Positions 38,195 through 51,378 are shown, counted from the first letter of the stretch. The stretch: 64,000 nucleotides of DNA from an uncultured Pseudomonadales bacterium (GCA_943787425.1 CALSMJ010000001.1:310001-374000), one strand, 5' to 3'. The notes: generated from the letters alone by a model not told the origin. Numbers and translations are program-made.

Positions 38195-38676
38195 TGATCG
38201 ATGCCCCAATCTCCGGATCGGCCGCCCGATTTCTTCAGCAGTTTCACCTCTCCAATCACCATGCTTTTATCGACCGCTTTACACATGTCGTAAATCGTCA
38301 GCCCAGCAACGCAAACGGCTGTTAACGCTTCCATTTCAACGCCCGTGCTACCGCGTAGTCGGCACTCGGATTGAATGCGGACCGTTGCAGTGGGCTCATC
38401 GATTTGAAAGGTAACCTCAATCCCGGTTAATGCTAAAGGATGACAAAGCGGTATCAGGTCAGAGCAGCGTTTTGCCGCCTGAATGCCCGCGATCTTAGCA
38501 ACTGTTAGCACATCGCCCTTCTTATGGCTTGCTTGAACAATCATCGACAAGGTCTCTTTCGACATCGCCACCTGGCCACTTGCTCGGGCAATGCGGAGGG
38601 TTTCAAGTTTGTCGCTCACATCCACCATGGTCGCATCACCATCAGCGTCAATGTGCGTGAGTATTTTTTCGGGCAT
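38191..38676 (-). CDS. moaC: Cyclic pyranopterin monophosphate synthase MoaC
   Basis: 161 aa enzyme that, after MoaA, forms cPMP in molybdenum-cofactor synthesis. Start ATG 38676 with GAGAAG 6 nt upstream; a TTG two codons earlier is less likely. Motifs: [35 protein letters not shown] with the conserved His, and [19 protein letters not shown] with the catalytic region near KAVDK. First gene of the operon. Its start is only 36 bp from the divergent nudJ start, so the two leaders nearly touch. Confidence 0.95.
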   Translation of the reverse strand: MPEKILTHIDADGDATMVDVSDKLETLRIARASGQVAMSKETLSMIVQASHKKGDVLTVAKIAGIQAAKRCSDLIPLCHPLALTGIEVTFQIDEPTATVRIQSECRLRGSTGVEMEALTAVCVAGLTIYDMCKAVDKSMVIGEVKLLKKSGGRSGDWGIDQ

Positions 38677-38712
38677 AATCAACTTCTCTCATAAGATCGA
38701 TCCGGAGGCAAC

Positions 38713-39153
38713 TTGAGCTGGCCACCCGAAATCACTGTTGCGGCTATTGTAACCCGGAATGATACATTCCTCATGGTAGAAGAGATTGAGCACGGTGAGC
38801 TTGTTATCAATCAACCCGCTGGGCATTTAGAGCCTAACGAAACGCTCGTTGAGGCGATGATGCGGGAAGTGCTCGAGGAAACCAGCTATCTCACCCGACC
38901 TGAGGCAATCGTTGGCTTGTATCAATTTCAGGCGCCTGAAGGCGGCCCTTTATATTTTAGAGTTTGCTACCTTGCCCGCGTTATTGAAAAGACCCATCAA
39001 GCCCTTGACCCAGATATCCAAGCAGTGCTTTGGCTCAGCCAAAAAGAGATCATGGCGCGCAAGCATCGAAGCCCTTTGGTTGCCCGCTGCTTACAAGATT
39101 ATCAAACTGGACAACGTATTCCGCTGGAACACTCCGCGTGGGTCCCGTCATGA
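38713..39153 (+). CDS. nudJ: Nudix hydrolase NudJ
   Basis: 146 aa phosphatase acting on HMP-PP and nucleoside tri-/diphosphates. The Nudix box is [20 protein letters not shown] followed by TSYL, with a Ser where the box usually has Gly; the catalytic Glu residues are kept. The start is TTG at 38713 with GGAGG 4 nt upstream; no usable ATG is near. It opens the nudJ-mnmA-hflD-purB group as in E. coli and is 40 bp from mnmA. Confidence 0.92.
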   Translation: MSWPPEITVAAIVTRNDTFLMVEEIEHGELVINQPAGHLEPNETLVEAMMREVLEETSYLTRPEAIVGLYQFQAPEGGPLYFRVCYLARVIEKTHQALDPDIQAVLWLSQKEIMARKHRSPLVARCLQDYQTGQRIPLEHSAWVPS

Positions 39154-39193
39154 TCCTCGTCTGCAACCTAGAGTCTGTCGTCCGGGAGCAAGC

Positions 39194-40297
39194 ATGAACG
39201 CAGCCAAGCGCGTCATCGTCGGACTCTCGGGTGGCGTCGACTCATCCGTCAGCGCGTTATTACTCAAGGAGGCAGGCTATGAAGTCGAAGGCCTGTTCAT
39301 GAAAAACTGGGAAGAAGATGACGGCAACGAATACTGCACCGCCAAACAGGACCTACGGGATGCGCAAGCCGTCGCCGACCGTCTCAATATTCCGTTGCAT
39401 CAAGCGAATTTTGCAGCCGAGTATTGGGATAATGTCTTTGGTCATTTCCTAACAGAATATCAAGCGGGTAGAACCCCAAATCCGGATGTGCTCTGTAATC
39501 GAGAAATCAAATTCAAAGTCTTTTTAGATTATGCCCTGCTATTGGGCGCAGATTTCATTGCAACCGGTCATTATGCTCGATTGAAAAGTACCCCGGAGGG
39601 CCAAATCACGCTGTTAAAAGGCTTAGATGCCAATAAAGATCAATCTTATTTTTTACAATCGGTTTCAGCTGCGCAATTTGAACGCTGTTTGTTTCCAGTT
39701 GGTGAACTCGAAAAAAAAGCAGTTCGCGCTCGCGCGACAGCCGCCGGGCTCATTACTCATGATAAAAAGGATTCAACCGGCATCTGCTTTATCGGTGAAC
39801 GTCGGTTTGCTGACTTCCTCAAGACCTACCTGCCGAGCCAGCCAGGAGAAATCCGCTCGACCGAGGGCGCGTATCTTGGCCAGCACCAAGGCTTGATGTA
39901 CCACACGCTTGGACAGCGGCAAGGCCTGGGCATCGGCGGTGTCCGCGGCACACCGGATGCGCCTTGGTACGTAGCGGGCAAAAACCTCCGTGACAACACG
40001 CTACTCGTTTGCCAAGGCCACGATCATCCGGCCTTGTTGTCACAAACGGTGACCATTGCCCAGCTACACTGGGTCAATGCCCCTCCAAAGGGTCCTCGCG
40101 TCGCGGTTAAACTACGATATCGTCAAGCGGATCAATTTGGCGAATTGATCTGTGGTGATCCCGATCCTGAGCGCATAACCGTTCGTTTTGAGACACCCCA
40201 ACGCGCGGCAACACCCGGACAGTGGGCCTGCTTTTACGACGGTGATATTTGTCTTGGCGGTGGCGTCATTGAATCCAGCGCAGGCGTTGCCTCGTGA
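39194..40297 (+). CDS. mnmA: tRNA 2-thiouridylase MnmA
   Basis: 367 aa PP-loop enzyme that adenylates U34 of tRNA-Lys, -Glu and -Gln and installs sulfur from TusE. The start at 39194 has CGGGAG upstream and gives [20 protein letters not shown]; a longer in-frame reading through nudJ is not meaningful. PP-loop GLSGGVDSS, catalytic Cys in [12 protein letters not shown] and the second in [20 protein letters not shown] and TGHYAR motifs are all present. TusDCBE, its sulfur donors, are encoded at 21-22 kb. The stop overlaps the hflD GTG start (GTGA). Confidence 0.95.
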   Translation: MNAAKRVIVGLSGGVDSSVSALLLKEAGYEVEGLFMKNWEEDDGNEYCTAKQDLRDAQAVADRLNIPLHQANFAAEYWDNVFGHFLTEYQAGRTPNPDVLCNREIKFKVFLDYALLLGADFIATGHYARLKSTPEGQITLLKGLDANKDQSYFLQSVSAAQFERCLFPVGELEKKAVRARATAAGLITHDKKDSTGICFIGERRFADFLKTYLPSQPGEIRSTEGAYLGQHQGLMYHTLGQRQGLGIGGVRGTPDAPWYVAGKNLRDNTLLVCQGHDHPALLSQTVTIAQLHWVNAPPKGPRVAVKLRYRQADQFGELICGDPDPERITVRFETPQRAATPGQWACFYDGDICLGGGVIESSAGVAS

Positions 40298-40908
40298 ACC
40301 CTATTCAAGGTCGAACAGTTGCTTTATCCGCTTTGGTGCAGGCAGGATCACTCTGCCTAAGCGTTGCCAAATCAGGATTATTAGCGAGCGACGCGGTGGA
40401 AACCTGCCGAGAGAGTCTTTTTCGATTTGATGCGGTCACCCCTTTTGATATTTACAACACAGGCGACCTGCTCGCCCACGGTAAACACCGGCTCGGTCAG
40501 ATGCTCAGCCAACCGGCTGAATCCGATCGCGAACTGCTCGCTTTAGGCGGACAAATCCTAGGCTTAGCCCGGCGATTTAAAACCAACGATCAAGCCCAAC
40601 GCGCGGTCAGAGCTGATCTGTTTTCGGCGCTTGAACGGGTTCAAGGGCTACAAGAAAAAGCCGAGCGCCTGTCCGCCCTCGATCACAGTTGCGCCGCGCT
40701 CTATCAAACGCACATCAGTCCCCTTGCGCGCCGTATTATCATTCATGGCGATCCAGCCCTACTCAAAAGACAAGAGAATGCCGATCGCATACGAATGCTA
40801 CTCCTGGCGGGTCTGCGCGCTGGCGTTTTGTTTTATCAGCTAAAAGGATCTCGCTGGCAACTGCTCATGCAGCGACAGCAAATTCGTCATCAATTAAACT
40901 TCATTTAA
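40294..40908 (+). CDS. hflD: Lysogenization regulator homologue HflD
   Basis: 204 aa all-helical membrane-associated protein known from E. coli for binding lambda CII; its cellular role in free-living bacteria is unclear. The order mnmA-hflD-purB is conserved in gammaproteobacteria. GTG start at 40294 overlaps the mnmA stop. The protein begins [21 protein letters not shown] and has GRRF-like [12 protein letters not shown] and [17 protein letters not shown] helices characteristic of the family. No signal peptide or membrane segment. Confidence 0.92.
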   Translation: MNPIQGRTVALSALVQAGSLCLSVAKSGLLASDAVETCRESLFRFDAVTPFDIYNTGDLLAHGKHRLGQMLSQPAESDRELLALGGQILGLARRFKTNDQAQRAVRADLFSALERVQGLQEKAERLSALDHSCAALYQTHISPLARRIIIHGDPALLKRQENADRIRMLLLAGLRAGVLFYQLKGSRWQLLMQRQQIRHQLNFI

Positions 40909-40930
40909 AGTCCCCACCCACAACCTTTGA

Positions 40931-43742
<2,812 letters not shown>

Positions 43743-43955
43743 TCAAACGCAACGACCCTTAAAATTTCGGCCTCATCGCTTTTTCAAGCGTCTAAGCGCG
43801 CTCAACGAAAGCCTTCAAGAAACCTTGCCGCCTCGCACCACAAACCAAACCGCTTTGGCGGATGCCATCGAAGACGTCCTGGGACGCCAGAGTTACGCAA
43901 AAAGAACCGTCGGGCTGGCCGCCCCTCCCCGCACGATACTTTGATATAGTGTTCT

Positions 43956-44825
43956 ATGACACAAAAAGAGCCTCCTTTGAAAGCTGATCTGCACTGCCAT
44001 ACCCATCTGTCCGATGGCCAACACACCCCGGCTTTTGTCGTTGAACGAGCACGCGCAAACCTTGTCACGCATCTTGCGATTACCGATCACGATGTCAGTC
44101 AAGCGCTACCGCAGGCCCTAAACGAACCAGGCCTTAAATTGATCAATGGCGTTGAAATCTCTTGCCTGTGGGAGGCCTTTGAAATCCACATCGTTGGCCT
44201 GTTCGTCGACCCAACCAATTCACACCTTCAAACGCTACTCAGCAATCAGCAGATGAAGCGTCGCGAGCGAGTGGCTCAAATGGCTGGCAAGCTCACCGCG
44301 CTCGGCACCACGGGTCTACTGGCAGACTTATTGGCCAAACCTGCCCTGGCTTTGACCCGAAGCCATGTCGCTGATTTCCTAGTGGCCAACAATGTTTGTA
44401 AGAACCGACAAAAAGCGTTTAAAACCCATCTCAACCGATCCGGCAAATTGTTTGTCGCCGCGCAATGGTGCGACCACACTGAGGCTGTGCGCGCCATTAA
44501 AGCAGCTGGCGGCATTCCGGTTCTGGCCCATCCGGGTCGGTATGCTATGAACAGGGCAAAGTTACGCCGGTTGGTAGAATGCTTTACCGCCGCTGGCGGC
44601 GAGGGCCTTGAAGCGTCCTATCCGAATATCGCGCACGATGTAAGCCAGCACCTGATTCAGCTCGCTGTTGAACATGGGTTATACCTCTCAACCGGATCAG
44701 ATTTTCACGATGCCACAGCGCATTGGACCGATGTGGGAAAATTTCCAACCCTTGACCGGGCGGCGGCAAAACAGGGAATTTGGCATCATCCTGTTTGGCA
44801 ACAACAGGGCATCGCCACCGAGTAG
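43956..44825 (+). CDS. rnm: PHP-domain nucleoside bisphosphatase / RNase AM
   Basis: 289 aa PHP phosphoesterase of the TrpH/YciV family. In E. coli the enzyme dephosphorylates 3',5'-nucleoside bisphosphates and trims 5' ends of 23S, 16S and 5S rRNA. Metal ligands: DLHCHTHLSDG, LAITDHDV, NGVEIS, IPVLAHPGRY and STGSDFHDA. Length matches the family. The stop codon lies inside the first copy of a perfect 33-bp tandem duplication, so the second copy adds 3' UTR with a second in-frame stop context. It stands alone, 213 bp after the GNAT fusion. Confidence 0.9.
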   Translation: MTQKEPPLKADLHCHTHLSDGQHTPAFVVERARANLVTHLAITDHDVSQALPQALNEPGLKLINGVEISCLWEAFEIHIVGLFVDPTNSHLQTLLSNQQMKRRERVAQMAGKLTALGTTGLLADLLAKPALALTRSHVADFLVANNVCKNRQKAFKTHLNRSGKLFVAAQWCDHTEAVRAIKAAGGIPVLAHPGRYAMNRAKLRRLVECFTAAGGEGLEASYPNIAHDVSQHLIQLAVEHGLYLSTGSDFHDATAHWTDVGKFPTLDRAAAKQGIWHHPVWQQQGIATE

Positions 44826-44884
44826 CGCTTAAAAATCCCGACAGGCGTGTTCGAGTAGCGCTTAAAAATCCCGACAGGCGTGTT
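44819..44884. repeat. Perfect 33-bp tandem duplication at the rnm stop codon
   Basis: Two identical adjacent copies (44819-44851 and 44852-44884), each starting CGAGTAGCGCTTAAAAATCC and ending ACAGGCGTGTT. The first copy carries the last codon and stop of rnm. No transposon signature surrounds it, so it looks like a slippage or unequal-crossover duplication. Confidence 0.97.
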
Positions 44885-44976
44885 TTGCAATGCCCAGTTT
44901 AAGGATGCGTTTTTTTTTATCTCAAAGTTAGTACACGTTCCCTGCTACACTGCCTAACCAAAAGGAGCCTTAGAGT

Positions 44977-45186
44977 ATGAACCGATTTATTTTAGCCCTT
45001 GGTCTATCGCTGTTCCTCAGCGGCTGCGTCACGGCGACCTTGGCGACTGCGGTCGTGAAAACAACCGCCGCCGTTGTAAGCTTGCCCATTAAAGCCGTCG
45101 GCGCTGCCGCAAAGGCGGTCACGCCAGATGGTGAGGGTGATGGTGATGGTGAGCAATCTGATGAAAAAGCCGCCGAATCTGACTAA
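44977..45186 (+). CDS. Small lipoprotein (69 aa)
   Basis: Lipoprotein signal with lipobox LFLSGC, lipidated Cys at residue 17. The mature part is Val/Ala/Thr-rich (TLATAVVKTTAAVVSLP, IKAVGAAAKAV), likely a membrane-lying helix, followed by a Gly-Asp-rich acidic tail GEGDGDGEQSDEKAAES. Small lipoproteins of this pattern are common in pseudomonads and Acinetobacter, function unknown. AAGGAG about 11 nt before the ATG. No Asp at +2, so outer-membrane sorting by Lol (see lolA) is expected. Confidence 0.78.
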   Translation: MNRFILALGLSLFLSGCVTATLATAVVKTTAAVVSLPIKAVGAAAKAVTPDGEGDGDGEQSDEKAAESD

Positions 45187-45412
45187 GTGTCATGCGTGAC
45201 GTGATTCGTCGCTTATCTCGGAAATAGGCTCTTGCCAGCGGCATGCAGCTTCTTCGCGTGCGACGGCATCACGCACCCATTGCGACCACCCCGCAGACCC
45301 GTTATCTCGAAGTAATACTTTGAGGAACTTGACCCGACTTGGCAGCTTGAGATTCATGACAGCCTACGGCTGACAGCAGTTGATTCAGGGTTAGCGCATA
45401 GCGCAACACCGA

Positions 45413-46474
45413 TTACCGACACTTTAAAAACCGTTCCACCAAAGGCTGATAAATTGCCGTCGCCACCGGCCCAATTGCCACCCATTCGAGAACCATGGCG
45501 TCGAGCGCCGCCTGTTTATCAACCGCGCTTTGACCAAGGCCTTGCTGCAGTCGCGACATTTGGAATTGCATCCGCAATGCCTTGTCTGTCTCCGGAGTCG
45601 GACGATCGGATAGAATTTCAGCTCGAATGCATAGGCTTTTCAACGCCAATTCGTTCTCGTCGGGTGTCGTCTCGCCAGCGCCGCGCAGCAGTTTCTCTTC
45701 TAAGGTTTTTAGAACGTTTTTTGGCCAATGCTCAATGCTCGAAATAAAACGCCGGGCCGCTTCCTCAAGACTTGCGGCAGAACCCAGATGCTCTGGGAGT
45801 TGACTCAGCCGAATCTTATCGGCGGCTGTTAGACAATCCAACCATACTTGTTCTTTTGCAGCTTGCAATTGTTGCGCAACCAGCCGATCAAACTGTGCAA
45901 CCGACTGCCTAAACTCCTGTTCTAGGCGCACGCCTTGACCTCTCGGCAGCGCACCGAGTTCTTGAAAGGTTTTCTGACAAGTGGACACTTGGGCCTTTGC
46001 ATCCAATAAGGCCTTGCCTGAGAGCGCTAAACACCCTTTTACTTCATCCAGCAATGCCAGGGCTGCTACTTTATTGACCTCAAGATCCGCTTTCAAGGCT
46101 TCAGCCTGCTGCTGCCGCTTTTCAAATAGCGCATCACACCCCGCCCGAAAAGCCCGCCATAACCGCGGCTCCTCTTTTCGCAAAGCCGGTCCCGTTGCCT
46201 TCCAGAGCGCTTGTAGACGCTTTACCGCCTCGATGGCTTTTTGATTATCCTCATGATCGGCCAACTTGAGCGCTTGGTCGATCAACCCGCGCTTAATCTC
46301 GGCATTTTTTTGATAATTCGTATTGAGCTGACGCCGGATTAAATCCAACAAGCGATCAAAGTCTTTCTGCACAGACTGATTCTGGCTTCGTTCCACCGGT
46401 GACACACTCGCGCCACTCGCGAACCGCCGCCGCGAACACAGCCTCGACAGCTCGCGCTTCAAACGGCCGAGCAT
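45413..46474 (-). pseudogene. DUF349 protein, C-terminal part after a frameshift
   Basis: Reads as 353 aa from ATG 46474, but the first about 24 residues (MLGRLKRELSRLCSRRRF...) are out-of-frame translation of the upstream gene. Real homology starts at SPVERSQNQSVQKDFDRLLDLI, which continues the DUF349 repeat begun in 46356-48239. DUF349 units are three-helix bundles with conserved Trp (RLQALWKATGPALRKEE). Removing one base around 46401-46407 (GACACAC on the plus strand) fuses the frames as REWREC-SPVERS, matching the usual REWRxY-TPVDR junction of intact relatives. So this is either a frameshift error or a split gene. Function of DUF349 proteins is unknown. Confidence 0.8.
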
Positions 46475-48239
46475 CTTCCGTGTCCCAATCTTGGGATGAC
46501 ACGTATTGCTGCAGTTGCGCGACCATCGCGACTCGGCGATCTAAGTTTTCGCGACGAACCTGCGCTTGTTGCTCAAAGAACAGCTTGCAGGGCTGGTAGG
46601 CCGTTTGGGACAAATGATGAAAGGTATCCCATTGTGCTTGATCCTGCGCCCCTTTACTCAGACTTTTCCACTCATCCTGCAAACGAATAATCTTTATCGC
46701 CAAAGCCTCTGGATTTTCTGAGCTGTCGACCAAGGCTCGCATTTGCTCAATTAATTGCTGTTTCTTAGGTTCAACCGCATAGTCTTTCCAATCGAGCAGT
46801 TTTTCTAACGCCGCGTCCAACTGCATGAGTTGTTTAGACACATGGCTTGGAAGCGCTTTCAGTTCAGATTGCTTTTGCCCGATGCTTCGTCGAATGCCTA
46901 AGGCTTCGCGGCTTTGCCCAGCGGCCGTCGCGGACTGCGCCCGTCGTATCAAACCCGTTATTTGATGTACTTGATGCTTCTGCGCATCCTTGCGCGCTGT
47001 CAACTGTTGCTGCCACGTCGAGACGAACGCCAATGCGGCTGAGACTGGCTCGGAAATCAAAGTATCCGGTAGCAGATCCGCCGTTTTAATCCGAATCCGC
47101 AAAAGCTCAAACCTTTCTGCTCGCGCAGCTTCCCCGTCCTTCTGCAATGGATCCGTCTCAATGTCATCCGTTGCCGCTGCCAATTGATCTTGAAGACTGC
47201 CATGTCGCTGCAATTGGTCAAGCTGGAACGTGATGCCATCGTCTAACCCTATGAAGGTTTTCTCATCCGCCTTTTGTGCTGTTTTGATCGCCACAGCTTG
47301 CTGCCACTGGTCACGGCAGGTCTTTAGATGCTCTTGCGCTGAATGGATTTCTGCCAGCGTCGCGGCGCAGTCAAACAAGTGTGCAAGGCGTTGGCGGAGC
47401 TGCTGAATTAGCGCGCCTTGGGTTTCAACAGCTTTAGCCGCTGCGGCTTGCTGCGCTGCAAGATCAGCCTGCTGCTGCAATACAGCATCGAGTTTTTGCT
47501 GGCATACCAGCATTGCTTGCCCCACGCGCGTGGTTACGTCCGTATCTGCCGCAGGTGCCAAGAGTGACCATCTAGCTTGCAACTGCGCTCGTTGCGTTGC
47601 AAAAAACCGATCAACGGGCCGCTTACTGAGCGCTTCTATGCGCTGACACAATTGCACAATCTCGACCTGCGTTGCTGCTGCACGCTGATCGCGTTCGCGA
47701 ATGCCGTCACATTTTGCTTTCACAAACTTGTAGACCCGCTTGTCCTTACCTTTGGTCGCTTTGAGCAACTGATTGAGCAAGGCCTCGTCCTGAATTCGCT
47801 CAACCGCTGATTGTCGCGCCTGAGCCGACACGGCCTCTAGGGCGATTTGATAAAATAAGGTTTCATCAAAATTTGCATTCAGCAGTCGCTCAAACCACCC
47901 ATCCTGCTCGCAAAACCCGACCACTGCGAGCTGAGCCATCGGCTCGACGCCATCCTGTAAAAGCTGCTCTAGGGTAATCGAACCATTATCCAAGAGCATC
48001 GCGAGACGCTGACGGGATGCTTGCTGAATATCCGTCATCCTTCCCTCAAACGCGAGTGCAATGAGCGCTGAGCCGTAATCCAACCGGGCAACGGCCGCCA
48101 AGCGCCGAGCCACAGACGCATCCGCCAGCGCAATCTCAGTGAGCGATGGCATCGGCAATTGTGCGAGATCAGCGAGTTGTTCTTCTTGGTTTTTGGGCCT
48201 GGTTTTAAAACTGCCGAGAAATCGAGATAGAACGGTCAT
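46356..48239 (-). pseudogene. DUF349 protein, N-terminal part before a frameshift
   Basis: 627 aa as read. N-terminal segment LSRFLGSFKTRPKNQEEQL, a HEAT-like region (about residues 50-180, VERIQDEALLNQLLKATKGKDKR), then long helices rich in Gln/Ala with DUF349 cores (DEWKSLSKGAQDQAQWDTFHHL). After REWREC the frame runs into about 15 unrelated residues (VTGGTKPESVCAERL) and stops at 46356; the true continuation is in 45413-46474. The joined protein would be about 940 aa, the usual size of pseudomonad DUF349 proteins. AGGAAC 6 nt before the ATG supports the start. A TACCAA repeat array lies 35 bp upstream. Confidence 0.82.
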
Positions 48240-48273
48240 ATTAAGTTCCTGCTACCGATCAAACTGTAAAGAC

Positions 48274-48309
48274 TACCAATACCAATACCAATACCAATAC
48301 CAATACCGA
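48274..48309. repeat. Tandem hexamer (TACCAA) upstream of the DUF349 gene
   Basis: Five perfect TACCAA copies (48274-48303) and a sixth, TACCGA, 35 bp upstream of the minus-strand start at 48239. On that strand the unit reads TTGGTA. The position suits the promoter or leader, where copy-number change could alter expression. Confidence 0.95.
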
Positions 48310-48505
48310 TAGCCGAGATAAAACCGCTGTCGCTGAATCGCCCAAACGCATGTCAACCACCGCCGGCACTCGACAAGATTTAGGGCGGCTCAATTTTTTA
48401 CGTTCCGCATTTTGGCAAAAGGGCAGCCACTTTAGGTTCTCAATCAGCACTTACGAATCAGGCTGACGTTGCGCGCCCCAACGCATCGGGCCCTCGCGCA
48501 TCCGA

Positions 48506-48994
48506 TTAGCCTGGCAACGTCAAAGCCTTTGCGCTCACCAAGACCCCATTGTTGTCCGCGTAGACGAACTGACCTGGCACCCACTGTACCCCGGCAAAGG
48601 ACACGGTTTCATCAACGCGGCCAATATTGCGCTTGACGCTTTTCAAAGGATGGGTCGCAAGTGCTGCGACACCAATTGGCAGCGTCTCAATAATATCAAC
48701 ATCCCGAATACAGCCATAAATAATCAATCCAGACCAGCCATTGTCGAGCGCCTTTTGAGCCAGGTTATCGCCCAATACACCGCACCGCAGGGAACCACCC
48801 GCATCGACGACCATGACCCGCCCTCGACCCGCTTCCTCGACCCGCTCGGCGATCACTGAATTGTCTTCAAAGCAGGTCACCGTTGTAATTTCGCCTGAAA
48901 AACAGTCCCTACCCCCATAATTATTGAACATGGGTTCGGCGACATGAACGGCATCGGGGTAGGCATCGCACAAATCTGGCAGGGACAATCTCAT
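48506..48994 (-). CDS. rraA: RraA family protein, regulator of RNase E
   Basis: 162 aa from ATG 48994 ([18 protein letters not shown]), the usual start; an ATG at 49048 would add 18 non-conserved residues. RraA binds RNase E and lowers its activity; related proteins are HMG aldolases. The motif [19 protein letters not shown] and [15 protein letters not shown] (aldolase-type Arg-Asp) is present, and its short form matches RraA. It lies after prpC on the same strand at 233 bp, so it is probably independent. Confidence 0.9.
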   Translation of the reverse strand: MRLSLPDLCDAYPDAVHVAEPMFNNYGGRDCFSGEITTVTCFEDNSVIAERVEEAGRGRVMVVDAGGSLRCGVLGDNLAQKALDNGWSGLIIYGCIRDVDIIETLPIGVAALATHPLKSVKRNIGRVDETVSFAGVQWVPGQFVYADNNGVLVSAKALTLPG

Positions 48995-49227
48995 CGTTGA
49001 TTTCACTCTTAAGTCGGTTTTTATGGTGCGCCACGCAGCACCCAGCACGCTCGTTTACCGCATGGCCTAGGACTTGTCTTAATATCGGCCGCGCGCGTTA
49101 CTTTAGCTTCGTCCGCATCGCCGCGACACAGATCACGGTTAGGGCTTTGCTGTCACGTATTGTTTGTAACAGGATCCTTGAGGCCGACCCTTCTGAAACG
49201 ACCGTATTTGCGCAACGCTGGCTTGTC

Positions 49228-50355
49228 TTATCGCGCCGCAATCGGCTGGTAGGGCCGAATATCAGGTCCAATGTAATCCGCGCTAGGTCGAATCAACCGG
49301 TTATTCGATCGCTGTTCCATGACGTGCGCCGCCCACCCCGTGAGTCGAGACATAACGAAAATCGGCGTGAAGATCTTGGTTGGGATCCCCATGTAGTTGT
49401 ATGCCGAGGCATGGAAGAAGTCGGCATTCGGAAACAGGGCTTTGCGATCCCATAAAATATCAGCAATTTTGCAGGAGATGTCATACAAGGCGGTATCGCC
49501 ATTTTCGGCCGCAAGCTTGCTCGACCAGTCCTTGATGACAGCATTTCTGGGATCCGAGGTGCGATAGATCGCATGACCGAATCCCATAATGAGATCCTTG
49601 CGTTCCAGCATGGCATCCAATTCGCCTTCCACCTCATCGACACTGCCAAACTTTTCAATCAATTCCATGGCCGCCTCATTGGCGCCGCCATGCAAGGGGC
49701 CTCGTAACGAGCCTATCGCCCCAGTGATGCACGAATACATGTCCGACAGTGTAGCTGCACAAACCCGTGCGGTGAAGGTGCTCGCATTGAACTCATGTTC
49801 AGCATAGAGAATCAAGGAGGCATTCATTACGGCTCGATGCAAGTCACTCGGAGACTCATCCGACAGCATCTTTAAGAAGTGACCGCCAATTGAATCCTCG
49901 CCCGTATCGGTGCTGATGCGAACCCCATCATGACTAAACCGATACCAGTAGCAGATGATTGCTGGCAGTGCGGCCAGCAACCGATCGGCGGCCTGATGCT
50001 GTTCGTCAAAACTGGTCTCAGGCTCTAAATTTCCAAGCATCGAGCACCCCGTACGCATCACATCCATGGGATGGGTTGCTTTCGGAATCGCTTCGAGGAC
50101 TTTTTTCAAGGCTTCGGGTAAATCTCGCATGCCGATCAATTTCGTTTCATATGCGTTCAAAGCGTCTTGGGTTGGCAGTTCCCCATAAAGCAGCATATAG
50201 GCAACTTCTTCAAACTTCGCATTGGCCGCAAGATCTTCAATGGTATATCCCCGATAGGTTAACCCAGCACCCTCTTTCCCTACCGTGCACAGGGCCGTTT
50301 CACCCGCAGATTGCCCTCGTAGTCCAGCACCACCTAACTTTTTGTCCACCATCAT
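49228..50355 (-). CDS. prpC: 2-methylcitrate synthase
   Basis: 375 aa citrate-synthase-family enzyme that condenses propionyl-CoA with oxaloacetate in the methylcitrate cycle. Catalytic His/Asp motifs: GPLHGGANEAAM, MGFGHAIYRTSDPRN, and FTPIFVMSRLTGWAAHVMEQR. Length and YRGYTIEDL N-terminus fit PrpC/short citrate synthases. AGGAG precedes the ATG. It follows prpB by 138 bp. prpD or acnD/prpF are not in the window, so the dehydratase step must be encoded elsewhere. The cycle detoxifies propionyl-CoA from odd- or branched-chain substrates. Confidence 0.94.
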   Translation of the reverse strand: MMVDKKLGGAGLRGQSAGETALCTVGKEGAGLTYRGYTIEDLAANAKFEEVAYMLLYGELPTQDALNAYETKLIGMRDLPEALKKVLEAIPKATHPMDVMRTGCSMLGNLEPETSFDEQHQAADRLLAALPAIICYWYRFSHDGVRISTDTGEDSIGGHFLKMLSDESPSDLHRAVMNASLILYAEHEFNASTFTARVCAATLSDMYSCITGAIGSLRGPLHGGANEAAMELIEKFGSVDEVEGELDAMLERKDLIMGFGHAIYRTSDPRNAVIKDWSSKLAAENGDTALYDISCKIADILWDRKALFPNADFFHASAYNYMGIPTKIFTPIFVMSRLTGWAAHVMEQRSNNRLIRPSADYIGPDIRPYQPIAAR

Positions 50356-50493
50356 CTTCTCCTAATTCTGAAATTGCTCACACCGGTTTGCTTTATAACG
50401 CGCGGTTACCGAATCTTGTCCATCTAACCCAATCGATTCAAGTTGTTGCAAAGCACACTTGTCAATCAGGATCCGCTCGCGCATCACGCCCCA

Positions 50494-51378
50494 TTATTCT
50501 TTTGTTTTCTCATCAAGAAACAGCTCATCGAGTTTCGCCTCGTACTGATGGTAACCCAGAAACTCATACAGCTCCGCGCGCGTTTGCATCTGGTCCACCA
50601 TATGGCTCTGCGTGCCTTTTTCTCTTAAACCTTGATACATCTTTAACGCCGCGAGGTTCATCGCCCTAAATGCCGACAAGGGATACAGCGCCATATCGAT
50701 CCCGGCCGAAGCTAATTCCTCGGTGGTGAACAACGGGGTTGCCCCAAACTCGGTAATATTTGCCAGCACCGGGATTGTCACCGAATCCGTCACCGCACGG
50801 TACATGTCTAGATCGGTCATGGCTTCTGCAAAGATCGCATCGGCCCCCGCTGCTTCACAAAGCTGCGCTCTGGCAATCACCTCATCGAGTCCTACCACCG
50901 CTAGAGCGTCTGTGCGTGCCATAACCAAAAAATCCGGATCCGATTTGGCATCGACCGAAGCTTTTATCCGGTCCGCCATCTCGGCTCTGGAGACAATTTC
51001 TTTATTGGGTCGATGCCCACACCGTTTCTGAGAAACCTGATCTTCAATATGCATGCCCGCCGCACCGGCTTTAATCATTTCTTTAACCGTTCTCGCAATA
51101 TTAAAAGCACCACCCCAACCTGTATCGACGTCAACCAGCAACGGCAGGGCACTGGCATTGGTGATTCTTCGCACATCTTCCAGTACATCATTCAAGGAGG
51201 TCATACCCAAATCTGGCAGCCCGAAGGAGGCATTGGCAACGCCTGCGCCCGATAAGTAGATGGCTTGATAACCAACCGATTCGGCCATGATCGCAGTATA
51301 GGCGTTAATGGTGCCAACCACTTGTAGAGGCGACTCCGCCTTGATGGCTTGTCTTAATCGTCGACCAGCACTGTCCAT
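50494..51378 (-). CDS. prpB: 2-methylisocitrate lyase
   Basis: 294 aa lyase that splits 2-methylisocitrate into pyruvate and succinate. Isocitrate-lyase-superfamily motif [12 protein letters not shown] with the catalytic Cys, [13 protein letters not shown] for metal/substrate, [10 protein letters not shown], and MARTDA. AAGGAG before the ATG supports the start. First gene of the prpB-prpC pair; a PrpR regulator is not adjacent, and 265 bp upstream region precedes thrH. Confidence 0.95.
   Translation of the reverse strand: MDSAGRRLRQAIKAESPLQVVGTINAYTAIMAESVGYQAIYLSGAGVANASFGLPDLGMTSLNDVLEDVRRITNASALPLLVDVDTGWGGAFNIARTVKEMIKAGAAGMHIEDQVSQKRCGHRPNKEIVSRAEMADRIKASVDAKSDPDFLVMARTDALAVVGLDEVIARAQLCEAAGADAIFAEAMTDLDMYRAVTDSVTIPVLANITEFGATPLFTTEELASAGIDMALYPLSAFRAMNLAALKMYQGLREKGTQSHMVDQMQTRAELYEFLGYHQYEAKLDELFLDEKTKE

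Noticed and set aside
48259-48450. 63-aa minus-strand frame with a Val-Leu repeat
   Set aside because: The VL repeat is only the TACCAA array translated; no ribosome site or homology.
49959-50669. 236-aa plus-strand open frame over prpC and prpB
   Set aside because: It lies antisense to two clear enzymes, is rich in Ser/Pro/Arg low-complexity sequence and has no domain.
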